The position numbers and the translations under genes were made by a program. Positions 28,044 to 37,411 of a stretch of 64,000 nt of DNA are shown here, one piece after another; the stretch's first letter is position 1, and every line of letters begins with the position of its first letter. The stretch is from assembly GCA_027014605.1 (NCBI GenBank), contig JALWDJ010000030.1, positions 62,001-126,000 of the forward strand, read 5' to 3'. The notes below the pieces were generated by a model. The model was not told the origin of the DNA. It searched no databases and worked only from the letters and a program-made list of their open reading frames with translations. This DNA is from Campylobacteraceae bacterium (GTDB lineage: Bacteria; Campylobacterota; Campylobacteria; Campylobacterales; Sulfurovaceae).

Positions 28044-29179
28044 AAAAGGTAGGCGTAGTTGTATTGGGTGGACATATTCAGGGTCTAAATATAATTAGAG
28101 TATATGGTAAAAATGGTATTCCAACTATTCTATTAGATAGTACTCGATTTAATCTTGGAAAACATTCAAAATATTGTAATAAATTCTATAGATGTAAAAA
28201 TGAAGGTATATTAAAAAAGCTTTTAGAGTTTGGAGAAAGAGGAGAGTATAGAGGGTGGTTAATAGTACCAACAAATGATTTTCAGGTTAAGATATTAAGT
28301 AAAAATAGAGATAAATTAAATAGATATTTTGTTGTCTCTTCGGATAGATGGTCTGTAATTAAAAAGTGTTATAATAAGATAGAAACCTATAAGATAGCAC
28401 AATTAATATCAGTTCCATTTCCAGATACTATTTTCCCCAAAGATATAAATGAGTTAATTGGTAATAATAGTATTAAATATCCTTGTATTATAAAACCTGC
28501 TGTTATGCATATATTTTATAGTAAATTTAAAAAAAAGGTATTTCTATGTAGAGATAAAAAGGAGCTTATATCAAATTATATATTAGCAACAAAGGTAATT
28601 CCAAAATCAGAAATAATGGTTCAAGATATAATCCCAGGGAGTAGTTACAATGAATACTCTAGTTACTTTTTCTATAGAGATGGGAAAGTGTTTAACTATA
28701 TGGCTATTAGAAGAAAGAGGCAACACCCTGCAGACTTTGGAAATGCAGCAACATTTATAGAGAGTGTGGAGATAGAAGAGCTAAGATTACAGAGTGAAAA
28801 ACTCTTAAAGGCAATAGGTTATAGTGGTATCTGTGAAGTCGAGTTTAAATATGATAGTAGAGATAAAAAGTATAAACTTTTAGAGATTAATCCACGAACT
28901 TGGAAATCTCATATTATTGCTGAAAAAGCAGGAGTTCCTTTTTTAATGTCACTCTATAACAAGATGATTTATAACAGAGATTTAATCACTACAACATATC
29001 AACAGAGTTATGCAAAACATATATTACTTGATACCATTATGATTATTCTAAATAGAGAGTATAGAGCAGATAGATTTTATAATAGAGAGAAGACTAAATA
29101 TTATGTATGGGATAGAGATGATATTTTACCTGCACTGTTCGAGTTAATATATTTCCCAATTAATATATTAAAAAGGTAA
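28040..29179 (+). CDS. ATP-grasp superfamily protein (carboxylate-amine ligase type)
   Basis: 379-aa predicted ligase. N-terminal VVVLGGHIQGLNIIRVYGKNGIPTILLD is a pre-ATP-grasp Rossmann-like domain. CIIKPAV near residue 153, VQDIIPGSS near 202 and EVEFKYDSRDKKYKLLEINPRTW near 275-295 are the ATP-grasp lysine, lid and metal-binding motifs. Such proteins join a carboxylate to an amine using ATP and could add an amino acid to a sugar in this pathway. It overlaps the asparagine-synthase-like gene by 4 nt. The substrate is unknown. Confidence 0.85.
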   Translation: MKKVGVVVLGGHIQGLNIIRVYGKNGIPTILLDSTRFNLGKHSKYCNKFYRCKNEGILKKLLEFGERGEYRGWLIVPTNDFQVKILSKNRDKLNRYFVVSSDRWSVIKKCYNKIETYKIAQLISVPFPDTIFPKDINELIGNNSIKYPCIIKPAVMHIFYSKFKKKVFLCRDKKELISNYILATKVIPKSEIMVQDIIPGSSYNEYSSYFFYRDGKVFNYMAIRRKRQHPADFGNAATFIESVEIEELRLQSEKLLKAIGYSGICEVEFKYDSRDKKYKLLEINPRTWKSHIIAEKAGVPFLMSLYNKMIYNRDLITTTYQQSYAKHILLDTIMIILNREYRADRFYNREKTKYYVWDRDDILPALFELIYFPINILKR

Positions 29180-29183
29180 AGAT

Positions 29184-29783
29184 ATGGGTAAGATAATTAT
29201 ACGCTTTTTTAGAAATACACTATTTAATATAAATATAGTATATCCTTTTGTACGACTCTATATATCTCTTATAGAGCCACAGATAAAAAGGGCTTATGGT
29301 ATTTATTCTATAAATAGAATTAAAAATCGTGGTGTTGGGTGTGTAATATATGGAAGAGTTTATATACAAAATCCAGACAATTTAATTTTAGGAGATTATG
29401 TTCATATTGGGAGTGGAGCATTTTTTCATGCTCTTGGAGGTATTAAAATTGGAGATAATACATATATAAGTCGTAATCTACTTATATATTCAGAAAATCA
29501 TAATATGAACTCCTCTTCATTTATACCATATGATAATAGTTATATATATAAACCAGTGACAATTGGTAACTCTGTATGGATAGGTATGAATGTGACTATT
29601 GCTCCAGGGGTAACTATTGGAGATGGAGCAATTATCGGTATGGGTACAACAGTATCAGAGGATGTTCCAGCAGGAGCTATTGTTGTTGGGGCTAAACAGA
29701 GAATAGTCAAATATAGAGATATGAATATTTTTAGGGATTTACTCAAAAGAGAGAGATATTTAGGAAAATATTTTCCATATTAG
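29184..29783 (+). CDS. Left-handed beta-helix acyltransferase
   Basis: 199-aa acyltransferase of the maltose/xenobiotic acetyltransferase group. Hexapeptide repeats run from about residue 68 to 172 (LILGDYVHIGSGAFF, IKIGDNTYISRN, VTIGNSVWIGMNVTIAPGVTIGDGAIIGMGTTVSEDVPAGAIVVG). The likely catalytic His is in SENHNM near residue 108. It probably O-acetylates a sugar of the repeat unit, using acetyl-CoA. Tightly spaced, 4 nt after the ATP-grasp gene. Confidence 0.88.
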   Translation: MGKIIIRFFRNTLFNINIVYPFVRLYISLIEPQIKRAYGIYSINRIKNRGVGCVIYGRVYIQNPDNLILGDYVHIGSGAFFHALGGIKIGDNTYISRNLLIYSENHNMNSSSFIPYDNSYIYKPVTIGNSVWIGMNVTIAPGVTIGDGAIIGMGTTVSEDVPAGAIVVGAKQRIVKYRDMNIFRDLLKRERYLGKYFPY

Positions 29784-29804
29784 CATTTAAAAGGAGAAAA
29801 TAGA

Positions 29805-30743
29805 GTGATTTCTTTTATTGTAATAGGTATGAATGAGGCAAAAACTGTAGGCTTAACTATAAAAAGTATACTTTTATACACCTCATATAATAAGATTGAT
29901 AATTATGAGATAATCTATGTGGACTCTCGTTCTACCGATAATAGTATAGATATTGTTAAAGAGTTTAAAGAGGTTAAGATTTTTGAAATCACTGGAGAGA
30001 TAAATGCAGCTATTGCTAGGAATATAGGGGCAATTGAAGCAAAAGGGGATATATTTATTTTTTTAGATGCTGATATGGAAATAGATAGAGAGTTTCATAG
30101 TGTAGCTTTTAATAATAATAATAGACTAATCTATCCATTTATATCGGGACAGTTAAAAAATATCTTTTATAATGAGAATTGGTTAAAAGTAGAGGAGACT
30201 CTCCATTTTCCAAATCTAAAAAAAGATACATTCTATCCTGAAACAGGAGGTTTTTTTATAATAAAAAAAGATTTATGGTTTTTGGTAGATGGAATGAGAA
30301 CGAAATATAGACGCTCACAAGATATTGATTTTGGACTTAGATTGGCAAATATAGGGGTACTTCTTCTTAGAAAAAAAGAGTTATTTGTTATACATCACAC
30401 TGTAAGCTATCTTGATAAGAGAAGAGTATGGAAGATGTTATTTGATGGTTCTCTACTCTATCAAACAAGTGTAATGATACGAGACCATATATTTAATCGA
30501 TATATGTATAGAAGATTATTTAGAACAAGTTATACACTTATAATTCTCTCTATATCTCTTTTAGGTTCTATTTTCTCTCCCTATGCTCTATTAATACACC
30601 CCACTATTATAGGAGCAAAAGTTTTAATAATTAAAAAAGGAAAACTATTTGTATATTACTATTTAAGAGATATATTCTCATTTTTAGGTTTATTTTTATT
30701 TTTTCCAAAAGAGAAAAAGCTTATTTATAAATTAATAAAATAA
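29805..30743 (+). CDS. Family 2 glycosyltransferase
   Basis: 312-aa inverting GT-A transferase, starting at GTG with an AAAGGAG site 9 nt upstream. Motifs are FIVIGMNEAKTVG, IYVDSRSTDNSIDI, and the DXD in FIFLDADMEID near residue 88. The C-terminal ~60 residues carry two hydrophobic segments, so it is likely attached to the inner membrane. It belongs to the operon's set of two soluble transferases, giving a small repeat unit unless membrane proteins also transfer sugars. Confidence 0.87.
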   Translation: MISFIVIGMNEAKTVGLTIKSILLYTSYNKIDNYEIIYVDSRSTDNSIDIVKEFKEVKIFEITGEINAAIARNIGAIEAKGDIFIFLDADMEIDREFHSVAFNNNNRLIYPFISGQLKNIFYNENWLKVEETLHFPNLKKDTFYPETGGFFIIKKDLWFLVDGMRTKYRRSQDIDFGLRLANIGVLLLRKKELFVIHHTVSYLDKRRVWKMLFDGSLLYQTSVMIRDHIFNRYMYRRLFRTSYTLIILSISLLGSIFSPYALLIHPTIIGAKVLIIKKGKLFVYYYLRDIFSFLGLFLFFPKEKKLIYKLIK

Positions 30744-30764
30744 ATTATATAAGGAGATATTAAT

Positions 30765-31634
30765 ATGAGAATAGTAATTCTAACCCACTCAAAAGAGAGA
30801 CATTTCTATCTATGTAATCAGATAATAGAGAATACAGGCTCTGTTGTTGGAGTTATTACAGGAGCAAAGGTTATTAATAGAAGTAGATATGAGAAGTTTA
30901 AAAATAGGCTAAAAAATTTTAGGTTCTATATAAAAAATAGATTAATAAATAGTCTATTTATAAAATATGGGAAGAGTTTATTAAAAGAGAAAGAGTTAGC
31001 TGAAGAGAAGTTTTTTGGAGGCTCAAAAAAACACTTTTATAAAAATCATAAAGAGTTATTAATTGGAAGTGTAACTCCTAAATATAGGTCAATTAATGAT
31101 GAATATTATATCTCTCTAATAAGGGAGAAGAAACCAGATATTATTGTAGTTATGGGGACATGTTTAATAGGTAGAGAGATAATCTCCTCTGCAAAATTTG
31201 TAATAAATATGCACACAGGACTATCTCCATATTATAGAGGGGGAAATACAAATCTATGGCCATTTATAGAGAATGATTTTGGATATTTTGGTGTAACTAT
31301 ACATCTTATGTCGCTAGGAATTGACTCTGGTAGGATTATCTTTACTAAGCGTCCTAAAATTGAGAAGATTGATAACTATGGAACTATTAATAGTAAATCT
31401 ATTGTTTTAGGTGTTAAGTTAATGGTTAAGGCTATTGAGTATATTGAAGATAATAGATTAAGCTCTATAGAGCAGTGGGAGGAAGGAAAACTATTTTTTG
31501 ATAGAGATTGGAATAGTTATCTTGCCTATAGATATTTAAAAAATAGAGATAGATTTCTATCGACCTATTGTGAACTTCAAAAAGAGAATAGATTACCAAA
31601 ACTAAAATTAATTGAGAATGGAGCTGTATTATGA
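30765..31634 (+). CDS. Formyltransferase family protein (sugar N-formyltransferase-like)
   Basis: 289-aa protein with the formyl transferase core. FVINMHTGLSPYYRGGNTNLWPF near residue 145 provides the Asn and His of the catalytic N-H-D triad, and IHLMSLGIDSGRIIF near 177 provides the Asp. Family members move a formyl group from 10-formyl-tetrahydrofolate to an amine. Here the amine is likely on a sugar, because the housekeeping Fmt has an extra C-terminal domain absent here and the gene sits among glycan genes. It is followed, with a 4-nt overlap, by a deacetylase that could expose such an amine. Confidence 0.83.
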   Translation: MRIVILTHSKERHFYLCNQIIENTGSVVGVITGAKVINRSRYEKFKNRLKNFRFYIKNRLINSLFIKYGKSLLKEKELAEEKFFGGSKKHFYKNHKELLIGSVTPKYRSINDEYYISLIREKKPDIIVVMGTCLIGREIISSAKFVINMHTGLSPYYRGGNTNLWPFIENDFGYFGVTIHLMSLGIDSGRIIFTKRPKIEKIDNYGTINSKSIVLGVKLMVKAIEYIEDNRLSSIEQWEEGKLFFDRDWNSYLAYRYLKNRDRFLSTYCELQKENRLPKLKLIENGAVL

Positions 31635-32554
31635 TTGAGTTATTAAATAGGGTTCAACCATACTTCTCTTCACATATTTTATTATATCATTCTACTTTCA
31701 GTAGAGTTCCAGATAATCTCAAAAAGGGGTTACATAATGTTACTCCTGAGAATATATATAAACAATTATCATGGCTAAAAAGATATTTTGATATTGTAGA
31801 GCTTGATGAGCTTTTTACCCAAAATGATATATTGGGTAAAGTAGCTATTACATTTGATGATGCATATCTATCTGTTTTTAAAGAAGCTATTCCTGTATTA
31901 GCGACGCTAGGTGTTCCATCTACAATATTTATAAATGGAGCTTCATTAGAAGGAAAAGTTTTTTGGAGAGATAAGATTAGATTTCTAATAAATAACTCAT
32001 TAGTAGAAGATTTTCTAGAAAAAAATATTTCTCTATCCCGTGCATATAATTTAACAGCTCAGAATTTCTACAAAATGAGTAAAAGCCAAAGAGTTAATAG
32101 TGAAATAATTGATGCTTTACTCGATAATTATCTAAAAAAGAGTGGAGTATCTTTAGAGAATTTTTGTGTAGATAATATAAAATATATTAAAAATAATTCT
32201 TTAGTTTTATATGGAAACCATACATATAATCACTATCTATTATCTTCTCTAAATAGAGAGCAACAGGAAGAGGAGATAGTTAAAAATCATCAATTATTAA
32301 AAAGATGTGATGTTAGATTATCTAAGGTATTTTCTATCCCTTTTGGTGGAGATAGAGATTTTAATTCAATAACTATTGAACTTCTAAAGAAATATAACTA
32401 TATAGGTTTTTTATATTCTAAAAATGGTATTAATACAAAAAATGGCAAAAATATAGATAAAAACTTAATATCAAAAGATAGATATATGGTAAGTTCTGAT
32501 TTTAAATCATTTCAAAAACAGATTTTTAAATTGGGAATAAAAGGTTTAATATGA
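31631..32554 (+). CDS. Polysaccharide deacetylase (NodB-like, CE4)
   Basis: 307-aa metal-dependent N-deacetylase. Motif 1 is VAITFDDAYLS near residue 74 and motif 2 is YGNHTYNHYLLSSL near 196, supplying the Asp and two His metal ligands. No signal peptide is evident, so it may act on a cytoplasmic sugar precursor, unlike periplasmic PgaB-type enzymes. Neighbouring formyltransferase and this deacetylase together could produce an N-formyl amino sugar. It overlaps the next gene by 4 nt. Confidence 0.83.
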   Translation: MIELLNRVQPYFSSHILLYHSTFSRVPDNLKKGLHNVTPENIYKQLSWLKRYFDIVELDELFTQNDILGKVAITFDDAYLSVFKEAIPVLATLGVPSTIFINGASLEGKVFWRDKIRFLINNSLVEDFLEKNISLSRAYNLTAQNFYKMSKSQRVNSEIIDALLDNYLKKSGVSLENFCVDNIKYIKNNSLVLYGNHTYNHYLLSSLNREQQEEEIVKNHQLLKRCDVRLSKVFSIPFGGDRDFNSITIELLKKYNYIGFLYSKNGINTKNGKNIDKNLISKDRYMVSSDFKSFQKQIFKLGIKGLI

Positions 32555-33612
32555 AAAAGATACTATTTGATGTTGGACACCCTGCACAGGTTCATAATTT
32601 TAAAAATATCTATTGGGATTTAGAAAAAAAGGGGTGGGAAGGGTTATTTGTTACTAAAGATAAAGAGATTTGTGTTGAGTTATTAGAGAGATATAATCTT
32701 CCATTTATAGTTTTAAGTAGAAATAGAAAAGGATTATTAAAAAAGATACTCTTTTTAGTTAAAGATATTGTTAAATTTTATTCTATTTTAAATCAATTTA
32801 AACCAGATATTGTCTTAAATAGAATGTCAATACATGCAACATTAGTATCTAAAATTTTAAGAGTTCGACAAATATCTATGGCAGATACTGAAAATTCTCT
32901 AAATCTTAGCTTTTTAACAGATACAATACTTACAGCCACCTCTTTTGAAAAGAGTTTTGGAGATAAACATCTAAGATATAGAGGAAATATAGAGCTTTTT
33001 TATCTTCACCCAAATAGATTTAGAGCTGATGATAGTATATATGAACTACTTAATATAAAAAAAGATAAGAGATATGCAATTATTAGATTTGTATCTTGGG
33101 ATGCTCATCATGATATAGGTCAAAAGGGTTTCTTATATCAACAGAAGATTGAATTAGTAAAAAAACTATCTGAAAATATAGAGGTTTTTATCTCTTCAGA
33201 GGTGGAGCTTCCATTTGAATTAGAAAAATATCGAATAACAATTCCTATAGATAGAATACATGATGCTCTATATTTTGCATCATTATATGTTGGTGAAGGG
33301 GCTACTATGGCATCAGAATCTGCTATGTTGGGTACACCTGCAATATATGTAAACTCACTAAATGATGCAGGAATATTTAAGGAGTTAGAAGAGGAGGGAC
33401 TCTTCTATATTATTACAGATGGAGTAGAGGCTACCTTTAAGGCAGTAGATATTATTGATAATAGCTCTAAAGAAGATTATATAGAAAAGAGAGATAATTA
33501 TATTAAAAAAAAGATAGATGTAACAGCTTTTTTAGTTTGGTTTATTGAGAACTACCCAAAAAGTGTAAAGATTATAAGAGAAAATCCAGATTATCAATTA
33601 AGGTTTCAATAA
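32551..33612 (+). CDS. DUF354 family protein (predicted GT-B glycosyltransferase)
   Basis: 353 aa. The start KKILFDVGHPAQVHNFKNIYWDLEKKGW is the signature of DUF354, a family with a GT-B-like fold found in polysaccharide loci of bacteria and archaea. SLYVGEGATMASESAMLGTPAIYVN near residue 250 corresponds to the donor-binding region of UDP-GlcNAc 2-epimerase/GT-B relatives. No biochemical function is established to my knowledge. Overlaps both neighbours by 1-4 nt. Confidence 0.8.
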   Translation: MKKILFDVGHPAQVHNFKNIYWDLEKKGWEGLFVTKDKEICVELLERYNLPFIVLSRNRKGLLKKILFLVKDIVKFYSILNQFKPDIVLNRMSIHATLVSKILRVRQISMADTENSLNLSFLTDTILTATSFEKSFGDKHLRYRGNIELFYLHPNRFRADDSIYELLNIKKDKRYAIIRFVSWDAHHDIGQKGFLYQQKIELVKKLSENIEVFISSEVELPFELEKYRITIPIDRIHDALYFASLYVGEGATMASESAMLGTPAIYVNSLNDAGIFKELEEEGLFYIITDGVEATFKAVDIIDNSSKEDYIEKRDNYIKKKIDVTAFLVWFIENYPKSVKIIRENPDYQLRFQ

Positions 33613-34376
33613 TGAGAGATTTTACACATAAAATATATAGAGACTTTTTAATTTCTTTAAAGAAGGAAAATTTTCAATTTATAACTGTTGAAGAGTATTT
33701 TAGTTTAAAATATGATAAAAATAGAGCATTTATTATAATTCGTCATGATGTTGATAGAAGACCCAAGAGTTCATTGAAAATGGCAAAGATAGAAAATAGT
33801 ATGGGTATAAAGGCTACATACTATTTTAGAACCATTTCAAGGACTCTAAAACCTGATATTATTAGAGAGATAGCAACTTTAGGACATGAGATAGGTTATC
33901 ATTATGAGTCTTTAGCAGAGACTAATGGGAATTATGAAAAGGCTATTAGAGATTTTGCTAGAAATCTATCTAAATTAAGAGAGATATATCCTATAAAAAG
34001 TATCTCTATGCATGGTAGACCAACATCAAAGTGGGATAGTCGTCTGCTATGGAAACGCTATAATTATAGAGATTATGGAATTTTATCTGAACCATATCTT
34101 GATATAGATTTTAAAAAGGTTTTATATATTACAGATGCAGGGAGAGAGTGGAATAATGATTTAATCAATAGAAGAGATAGAGTAAATAGTAGTTTTAATT
34201 TTGGATTTAAACATACAGAGGAGATTATCTTAAATATTGATAGAGGAGTTCTACCTAATAAGATAATGGTAAATATCCACCCTGAACACTGGTCAGAAAA
34301 TAATATAGAGTGGTATAGAGTTCTACTTATAAGAAAAATCAAGAATTTCGTAAAAAGACAACTCCTAAATTTGTAA
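33612..34376 (+). CDS. Second polysaccharide deacetylase-like protein
   Basis: 254 aa with IIIRHDVDRRPKSSLKMAKIE near residue 43, ATYYFR near 70, LGHEIGYHYESL near 95 and SISMHGRP near 131. The HDVD motif and GYH motif define a divergent group of the NodB-fold family that recurs in glycan operons. It is the last gene of the operon and overlaps the convergent Wzc-like gene by 38 nt at the 3' ends. Whether it is catalytic is unproven; the metal-binding Asp and His residues are present. Confidence 0.78.
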   Translation: MRDFTHKIYRDFLISLKKENFQFITVEEYFSLKYDKNRAFIIIRHDVDRRPKSSLKMAKIENSMGIKATYYFRTISRTLKPDIIREIATLGHEIGYHYESLAETNGNYEKAIRDFARNLSKLREIYPIKSISMHGRPTSKWDSRLLWKRYNYRDYGILSEPYLDIDFKKVLYITDAGREWNNDLINRRDRVNSSFNFGFKHTEEIILNIDRGVLPNKIMVNIHPEHWSENNIEWYRVLLIRKIKNFVKRQLLNL

Positions 34377-36549
34377 TACTATTCTGCTCTTTTATATAAT
34401 TGAGGTTAGCTATAGATGCTCTTTCACTATAGCCCTCTTGAAAGATAATTAAATTAATATCACTAAGTTTCATAATCTTTTTAATATCAGTTACAACTCC
34501 AAATGGTATTGTATTTATTATTATATAATCATAATTTCTTGTTTGAAGTTCCTTAATTAATATAGGTAATTTTTGGGATATAAACTGTTTTGATATTTTA
34601 TCTATACTTTTATCTATTGAGATAATATCTAAATTTTCATATTTAGTTGGATATATTGTCTCATCAATATTATTATTATTTACTAGTATAGAGTGTAATA
34701 TATTATTTTTATCTAAATCGATAATAACTGTTTTATATTCAACTTCTGCAAATGAGACAGCTAAATTTAAGGTTACTAACTCTCTATCTTTAATATTAAT
34801 AATTGAACTTAATAATATTATTTTAGGTTTATTATCTAATAGTTGTAGATTTGTACGAAGCAGATTGTAGTTTTCAAAGGAGTTATTTTTTTTATTTTTT
34901 AGGGTAGTAACTGCACCGTATATAGGAATATCTGTTCTAATATCTATATCTTTTATAGTTAGTATTTTACTATTATAGAGATAATATATAATGATCCAAA
35001 GTAGTCCTATGAGTATTCCAAGAAAAATAGATGAGCCTAAAATCATTCCACTTTTGCTTTTTGTAGGGGTAAAATCACTATAAGCTTTTTCTATAATTTT
35101 ATATTTAGACATATTTGCAACTTTTAAAATTTTATTTTCTGCTTGTTTTTCTAGTAAAAAATTATATAGTTTAGAGCTAACTTCATAATCTCTTTGTATA
35201 TTAATAATTTTTCTCTCTTTAATTGGAAGGATTTTTAGTTTTCTTTCATAGGATTTTTTTCTATTTTCAAGATTTCTTTCCTTTTCAAGTATATTTTTTT
35301 GAAGTTTTTTAATATTTGAGATAATTTTATTTTTAATAATCATAATTTGACTATTAATCTCTTTAACCATTGGATGTTTAGGAGTAAACTCCATAAGAAG
35401 TTTATCTCTTTTTAGTTGTGCATCATCAAGTAGTTGCGTAAGTTTTAAAGTTGCTTTATCATCAAGTTCTATAAGAGATGGTGCTATAGAGTTAAAAGTT
35501 TGATTTTTTGTTATGAAATCTACAAGATTATTAATAATATTAACTTTGAGTTGATTTTCAGATATTAAAAAATCAATACGACTTAACTTTTTAATAAATG
35601 TAGATGCTTGTAGTGAAGGTTGAATTGCTCTATTTGATATGCGATAGTTTTCTAATCTCTTCTCTGATTTTTTTAACTCTTTTTTCATTCGTTGAAGTTC
35701 ATTTTTAATAAAACTTAAAACCATACTACTCTGTTCACGATTTTCAGATAAACTATCATCAATAAAGCTTTTTGTTAAAGCTTGAACATAATTTATGGCT
35801 CGTATTGGAACTCTATCTTTATAATATATTTTAATATAGGGTACATTTTCATTAGTTTGAATAATATCTAAATTATTACTTATGATATTATTATATATAT
35901 ATCTATTTTCACCATTTAGTACTATATCAATTGGTTTAGTAAAATTAAAAAGTTTGACAACTCTAAGTGTAAAAAATTCATTTTCTATCTTTTCATTATA
36001 TCTAAAAGGCTGTTTCCCCTTTATTTTTAGTAGAGGCTTATCAAAAAGCGTATTCATTAATTTATTTTTTAATGAGTGAACAAAGTCAATATAATATCCA
36101 TCTCTATTTGGAGTAATTCTTAATTTTGCACCAAGAATTTTTTTATCTTTAATCTCTATATCTTTTATGTCTATAGGTATTTTTTTATAAATTTCTATAC
36201 TTTTATAGTGGATATTTTTATAGTACTGTACTTGAAAATTTTTTTTAGTTAAATTTAATGCTTTATTATTTATATAAAATGTTTTTAAAAAGGATATATC
36301 TTCATCAATATTTGTTTTTAGTTTCAAATTTGGGTCTAAAATTAAATTTGTACTGATATTATCTCCATCTTGTTCAACTTTTACAATAGAGTATGCACTA
36401 TAAAAAGGTTTTTGATTATGAACTATAAATAGTGCAATAGAGATAGATACTATAGTTGTAATAATAATTTTCCATTTATGCTTCTTTATAATTGAAAAAA
36501 TCTCTTTAATATGAAACTCATCTCCATTATCTATCTTATCTAATTTCAC
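34339..36549 (-). CDS. Wzc-like chain-length protein with a degenerate tyrosine-kinase domain
   Basis: 736-aa inner-membrane co-polymerase. It has a Wzz domain with TM1 near residues 28-46, a long coiled-coil periplasmic region (about 250-430, including PKHPMVKEINSQ), TM2 near 503-523 and a C-terminal cytoplasmic ATPase-like domain. That domain keeps the fold (LLRTNLQLL, LNLAVSFAEVEYKTVIIDLDKN) but Walker A is SSIINIKDRELVTLNLA instead of a GxGKST loop. The Walker B DTPP region is INTIPF, and there is no terminal tyrosine cluster. I infer an inactive pseudokinase that still sets chain length. It is transcribed towards the polysaccharide operon. Confidence 0.82.
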   Translation of the reverse strand: MKLDKIDNGDEFHIKEIFSIIKKHKWKIIITTIVSISIALFIVHNQKPFYSAYSIVKVEQDGDNISTNLILDPNLKLKTNIDEDISFLKTFYINNKALNLTKKNFQVQYYKNIHYKSIEIYKKIPIDIKDIEIKDKKILGAKLRITPNRDGYYIDFVHSLKNKLMNTLFDKPLLKIKGKQPFRYNEKIENEFFTLRVVKLFNFTKPIDIVLNGENRYIYNNIISNNLDIIQTNENVPYIKIYYKDRVPIRAINYVQALTKSFIDDSLSENREQSSMVLSFIKNELQRMKKELKKSEKRLENYRISNRAIQPSLQASTFIKKLSRIDFLISENQLKVNIINNLVDFITKNQTFNSIAPSLIELDDKATLKLTQLLDDAQLKRDKLLMEFTPKHPMVKEINSQIMIIKNKIISNIKKLQKNILEKERNLENRKKSYERKLKILPIKERKIINIQRDYEVSSKLYNFLLEKQAENKILKVANMSKYKIIEKAYSDFTPTKSKSGMILGSSIFLGILIGLLWIIIYYLYNSKILTIKDIDIRTDIPIYGAVTTLKNKKNNSFENYNLLRTNLQLLDNKPKIILLSSIINIKDRELVTLNLAVSFAEVEYKTVIIDLDKNNILHSILVNNNNIDETIYPTKYENLDIISIDKSIDKISKQFISQKLPILIKELQTRNYDYIIINTIPFGVVTDIKKIMKLSDINLIIFQEGYSERASIANLNYIKEQNSITNLGVVFLRNS

Positions 36550-36684
36550 AAATACTCCTGATTAATTATTAATATTAATAAATATATTATATTATATTAT
36601 ATTTTGTTGTAAAATAGGATTAAAATATATCTATTTTATATAAATTTTTTAATAAATATCAATTTATCTTTAATCTTTATAGTC

Positions 36685-36709
36685 TATAATATCGTTTAAT
36701 ATTATTAAA
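36685..36709 (+). promoter_or_regulatory. Putative promoter -10 with overlapping palindrome before the second hemerythrin gene
   Basis: TATAAT at 36685-36690 is followed by the palindrome TTTAATA-T-TATTAAA at 36695-36709, which would cover the transcription start. This is the right place for a repressor site, but the sequence is pure AT in an AT-rich genome, so chance is possible. The site does not match the TTAAC-N4-GTTAA type reported for NssR. Confidence 0.35.
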
Positions 36710-36725
36710 TTTTAGGATATATCGA

Positions 36726-37166
36726 ATGATTATTACTAACTATATGAGAAGTGAACATAGAGCTTGTGATGAACTATTTGCTGATGCTGAAAAGTCTGTT
36801 ATAGATGGGGATTTTACAAAGGCAGAGGAACAGTTTTTGCTATTTGCTAATGAGACACTTAAACATTTTAAAAAAGAGGAAGATGAACTATTTGTAGTAT
36901 TTGAGTCGATTACAGGTAATAGTGAAGGACCTACTAGAGTTATGTGTTTTGAACATGAACAGGTGCGTGGGGTTATAGGTAAAATGGCAGAGGCTATAGA
37001 AAATAGAGATAAAGATAGCTATTTATCATTAGCAGAATCTATAATGATACTCTTGCAACAGCACAATATGAAAGAGGAGCAGATGTTGTATGCTATGTGT
37101 GATAGGGTAATTTCTCAAGATAAAAAAGAGGAGACCCTGAAAAATATGGATAAGATAGAGCTTTGA
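36726..37166 (+). CDS. Hemerythrin domain protein
   Basis: 146-aa single-domain HHE protein, predicted cytoplasmic di-iron protein. Ligand motifs are MRSEHRACDELF near residue 7, LKHFKKEEDELFVVFE near 49, CFEHEQVRGVIGKM near 76 and LQQHNMKEEQMLYAMCD near 112. It overlaps the next gene by 4 nt. Association with DUF2249 and a polytopic protein is a gene set often tied to nitric oxide or low-oxygen respiration, so oxygen or nitric oxide binding is the likely role. Distinct from the longer hemerythrin after narI. Confidence 0.87.
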   Translation: MIITNYMRSEHRACDELFADAEKSVIDGDFTKAEEQFLLFANETLKHFKKEEDELFVVFESITGNSEGPTRVMCFEHEQVRGVIGKMAEAIENRDKDSYLSLAESIMILLQQHNMKEEQMLYAMCDRVISQDKKEETLKNMDKIEL

Positions 37167-37411
37167 AAAAGATATTACTAGATGCAAGAGAGATGGAACA
37201 CCCAATTCCACTACAACTCTCATTAAGTTATCTACAGAGTATGGGGAGTGGAGAGTTTTTATATATGATACATAGAAAAAACCCTATACCTCTTATTGAG
37301 ATAGCAAAAGAGAAAAAATATAGTTATCTAGTAAAAAATCATAATGATACATGGCACATATTAATCTCTAAAGAGAGTGGTATAGATTTGGAGGATTTAG
37401 TAGATGTTTAG
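37163..37411 (+). CDS. DUF2249 domain protein
   Basis: 82-aa protein beginning at a TTG that overlaps the hemerythrin stop (TTGA). The motif LDAREMEHPIPLQLSLSYL near residues 5-23 and the terminal TWHILISKE are characteristic of DUF2249/SirA-like small proteins (a TusA-related fold). The TusA cysteine is replaced by Glu-Met-Glu at this position. Often encoded beside hemerythrins and NO-related genes; the function is not established. It overlaps the next gene by 8 nt. Confidence 0.78.
   Translation: MKKILLDAREMEHPIPLQLSLSYLQSMGSGEFLYMIHRKNPIPLIEIAKEKKYSYLVKNHNDTWHILISKESGIDLEDLVDV

Noticed and set aside
36550-36684. AT-rich gap as a replication origin or attachment site
   Set aside because: No DnaA-box cluster, dnaA gene, integrase or direct repeat; composition alone is not evidence here.
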